This document shows, piece after piece, positions 6,095-6,525 of a stretch of 6,525 nt of DNA (position 1 is its first letter; each line of letters begins with the position of its first letter). The notes beneath the pieces were generated by a model that worked only from the letters and a program-made list of their open reading frames with translations, made no database searches and was not told where the DNA came from. The position numbers were made by a program, and so were the translations under genes. The DNA comes from Clostridia bacterium (GTDB lineage Bacteria; Bacillota; Clostridia; Oscillospirales; CAG-272): assembly GCA_017416885.1 (NCBI GenBank), contig JAFQAM010000148.1, positions 1 through 6,525 of the forward strand, in the 5' to 3' direction.

Positions 6095-6144
6095 TCACGA
6101 TATTCACGATATCGTACGAAAACACACGATAAATCTACGATATC
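6095..6144 (+). repeat. Cluster of ACGAT repeats about 10 bases apart
   Basis: ACGAT occurs at 6097, 6106, 6126 and 6137 with a variant ACGAA at 6116, so steps are 9, 10, 10 and 11 bases. The palindromes ACGATATCGT (6106-6115) and TCGTACGA (6112-6119) overlap within it. The surrounding 6009-6161 has no gene. The helical phasing suggests binding sites for one protein, such as a regulator or recombinase arm sites; chance cannot be excluded. Confidence 0.5.
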
Positions 6145-6161
6145 AAACGGTATTGTTAAAA

Positions 6162-6176
6162 CTCAAAGAGATAATT
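6162..6176 (+). repeat. Direct repeat copy 2 of the rpsI 3' end (candidate att-like core)
   Basis: An exact copy of CTCAAAGAGATAATT, equal to the rpsI stop region at 4922-4936, without the rest of the gene. It is followed at 6186 by ATATACAAAAA and a terminator, as in copy 1, and preceded by the ACGAT cluster. Confidence 0.55.
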
Positions 6177-6191
6177 TCTTATCTTATATAC

Positions 6192-6228
6192 AAAAAATGC
6201 TTTGCTTACGCAGAGCATTTTTTATTTT
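6192..6228. terminator. Rho-independent terminator, possibly bidirectional
   Basis: A 14-base-pair stem (AAAAAATGCTTTGC, 6192-6205, with GCAGAGCATTTTTT, 6210-6223; one wobble) has a TTAC loop, followed by ATTTT. A-rich and T-rich sides make it usable from either strand. On the plus strand it would end the lipoprotein/membrane-protein transcript; its layout matches the terminator after rpsI. Confidence 0.85.
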
Positions 6229-6250
6229 CGGCTTTTAACCCGAGGCTTGT

Positions 6251-6318
6251 ACTCAGATTTTATCTGAGTGTAGCAAAGATTTCATTCGCTTCTGCGGATT
6301 TAATCACCGCAGGTGATT
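6251..6318. repeat. Hairpin-rich intergenic segment
   Basis: ACTCAGAT/ATCTGAGT with a TTT loop (6251-6269) is a perfect eight-base-pair hairpin. Further on, CTGCGG/CCGCAG and AATCACC/GGTGATT are overlapping, mutually exclusive stems within about 6292-6318. GATTTCATT occurs twice, near 6278 and 6315. No plus-strand gene is convincing here; the density of short palindromes looks like a dispersed intergenic element. Confidence 0.5.
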
Positions 6319-6322
6319 TCAT
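6260..6322 (-). CDS. Possible 20-residue minus-strand micro-ORF
   Basis: Reading leftward from ATG at 6322-6320 gives MKSPAVIKSAEANEIFATLR and a TAA at 6262-6260. AGGA (plus strand 6335-6332) lies nine bases before the start, and the terminator at 6192-6228 would end such a transcript. No good minus-strand promoter is seen. It may be a real micro-protein, a leader peptide or only the translation of a dispersed hairpin element; the last is the safest reading. Confidence 0.2.
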   Translation of the reverse strand: MKSPAVIKSAEANEIFATLR

Positions 6323-6336
6323 TTCTCTATATCCTA

Positions 6337-6376
6337 TTTACTTTTATTAATCTTTATGTTAAAATAAAGCTATAAT
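6337..6376 (+). promoter_or_regulatory. Second promoter-like sequence, rightward
   Basis: TTTACT (6337-6342), 17 bases, then TAAAAT (6360-6365) repeats the layout of the lipoprotein promoter, and a second -10-like TATAAT lies at 6371-6376 without a good -35. No open reading frame with a ribosome binding site follows inside the window, so the target, if any, lies to the right or is a non-coding RNA. Confidence 0.4.
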
Positions 6377-6413
6377 ATAAAACCGTTAGCCTTACGGGAA
6401 TCGAACACATTTG

Positions 6414-6522
6414 TCTCAGAACGATAAATCCGCGAGCCTTTGTCCGACCTTTGTCTTGAAAGTTTTTTAACTGTCTGCGCCAAAGCTCGAAAAAATTCTC
6501 TACGGATTTATTCGCTCTGAGA
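6414..6522. repeat. Long imperfect inverted repeat, about 109 bases
   Basis: The left arm TCTCAGAACGATAAATCCG (6414-6432) pairs with 6503-6522 with one mismatch and one bulge. Inner arms GAGCCTTTG (6434-6442) and CAAAGCTC (6481-6488) extend the pairing. The loop side carries a direct repeat CCTTTGTC at 6437-6444 and 6448-6455. No open reading frame of note crosses it. It could be a small non-autonomous mobile element, a structured RNA or part of a longer gene cut by the window edge. Confidence 0.5.
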
Positions 6523-6525
6523 TGC

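Noticed and set aside
6095..6144. CRISPR array reading of the ACGAT cluster
   Set aside because: The repeats are only five bases with five-base gaps, far below repeat and spacer lengths of CRISPR arrays.
6153..6350. 65-codon plus-strand frame
   Set aside because: It crosses the rpsI-end repeat, a terminator and several hairpins and has no ribosome binding site; it is most likely a translation of repeat DNA.
6396..6406. GGGAATCGAAC, the complement of a tRNA T-loop-like GTTCGATTCCC
   Set aside because: The flanking bases do not form a T stem, and no acceptor, anticodon or D arm can be drawn around it.

Overview
The window reads as chromosomal DNA of a low-to-moderate-GC Firmicute, most likely of class Clostridia (Ruminococcus/Oscillospirales-like). 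This rests on the protein flavour, AT-rich intergenic DNA, AGGAGG-type ribosome binding sites and sigma-A promoters; the genus cannot be fixed by eye.

Left part (1-3901): a same-strand cluster runs through the C-terminal part of an FtsK/SpoIIIE DNA translocase (cut by the window edge), thymidylate kinase (tmk), a DJ-1/PfpI-family protein, 5-formyltetrahydrofolate cyclo-ligase and an unrecognised membrane-anchored protein. It ends in a strong intrinsic terminator whose stem begins inside the last stop codon. The gaps are 15, 1, 60 and 11 bases, so this is probably one operon linking chromosome segregation, dTTP synthesis and folate salvage. Folate and dTMP metabolism meet at thymidylate synthesis.

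Middle part (3902-4996): a separate, highly expressed unit, rplM-rpsI (ribosomal proteins L13 and S9). It is driven by a perfect-consensus promoter (TTGACA, 17 bases, TATAAT, with extended -10 TG). Upstream lies an unusual array of five A-rich 10-base units (GAGAA x4, then GAGTA) in exact helical phase. The unit ends at a hairpin terminator after rpsI.

Right part (4997-6525): an accessory-looking segment. It holds a REPIN-like pair of inverted GTAG-headed palindromes, then a small predicted lipoprotein and a small three-helix membrane protein with their own promoter. Next come a cluster of ACGAT repeats about 10 bases apart, a second copy of the last 15 bases of the rpsI end (CTCAAAGAGATAATT), a second terminator of the same design, and a second copy of the promoter-like sequence. 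The two-gene locus is thus bracketed by related flanks (4922-5136 and 6162-6365). This could be an attL/attR-like scar of integration at the 3' end of rpsI, or a segmental duplication. No integrase is visible. The window ends in a long imperfect inverted repeat (6414-6522) with no convincing gene.

The best candidates for something new are the bracketed lipoprotein/membrane-protein cassette with its nearby phased repeats, and the phased array upstream of the ribosomal promoter. No CRISPR array, tRNA, rRNA, transposase or recombinase gene was found.
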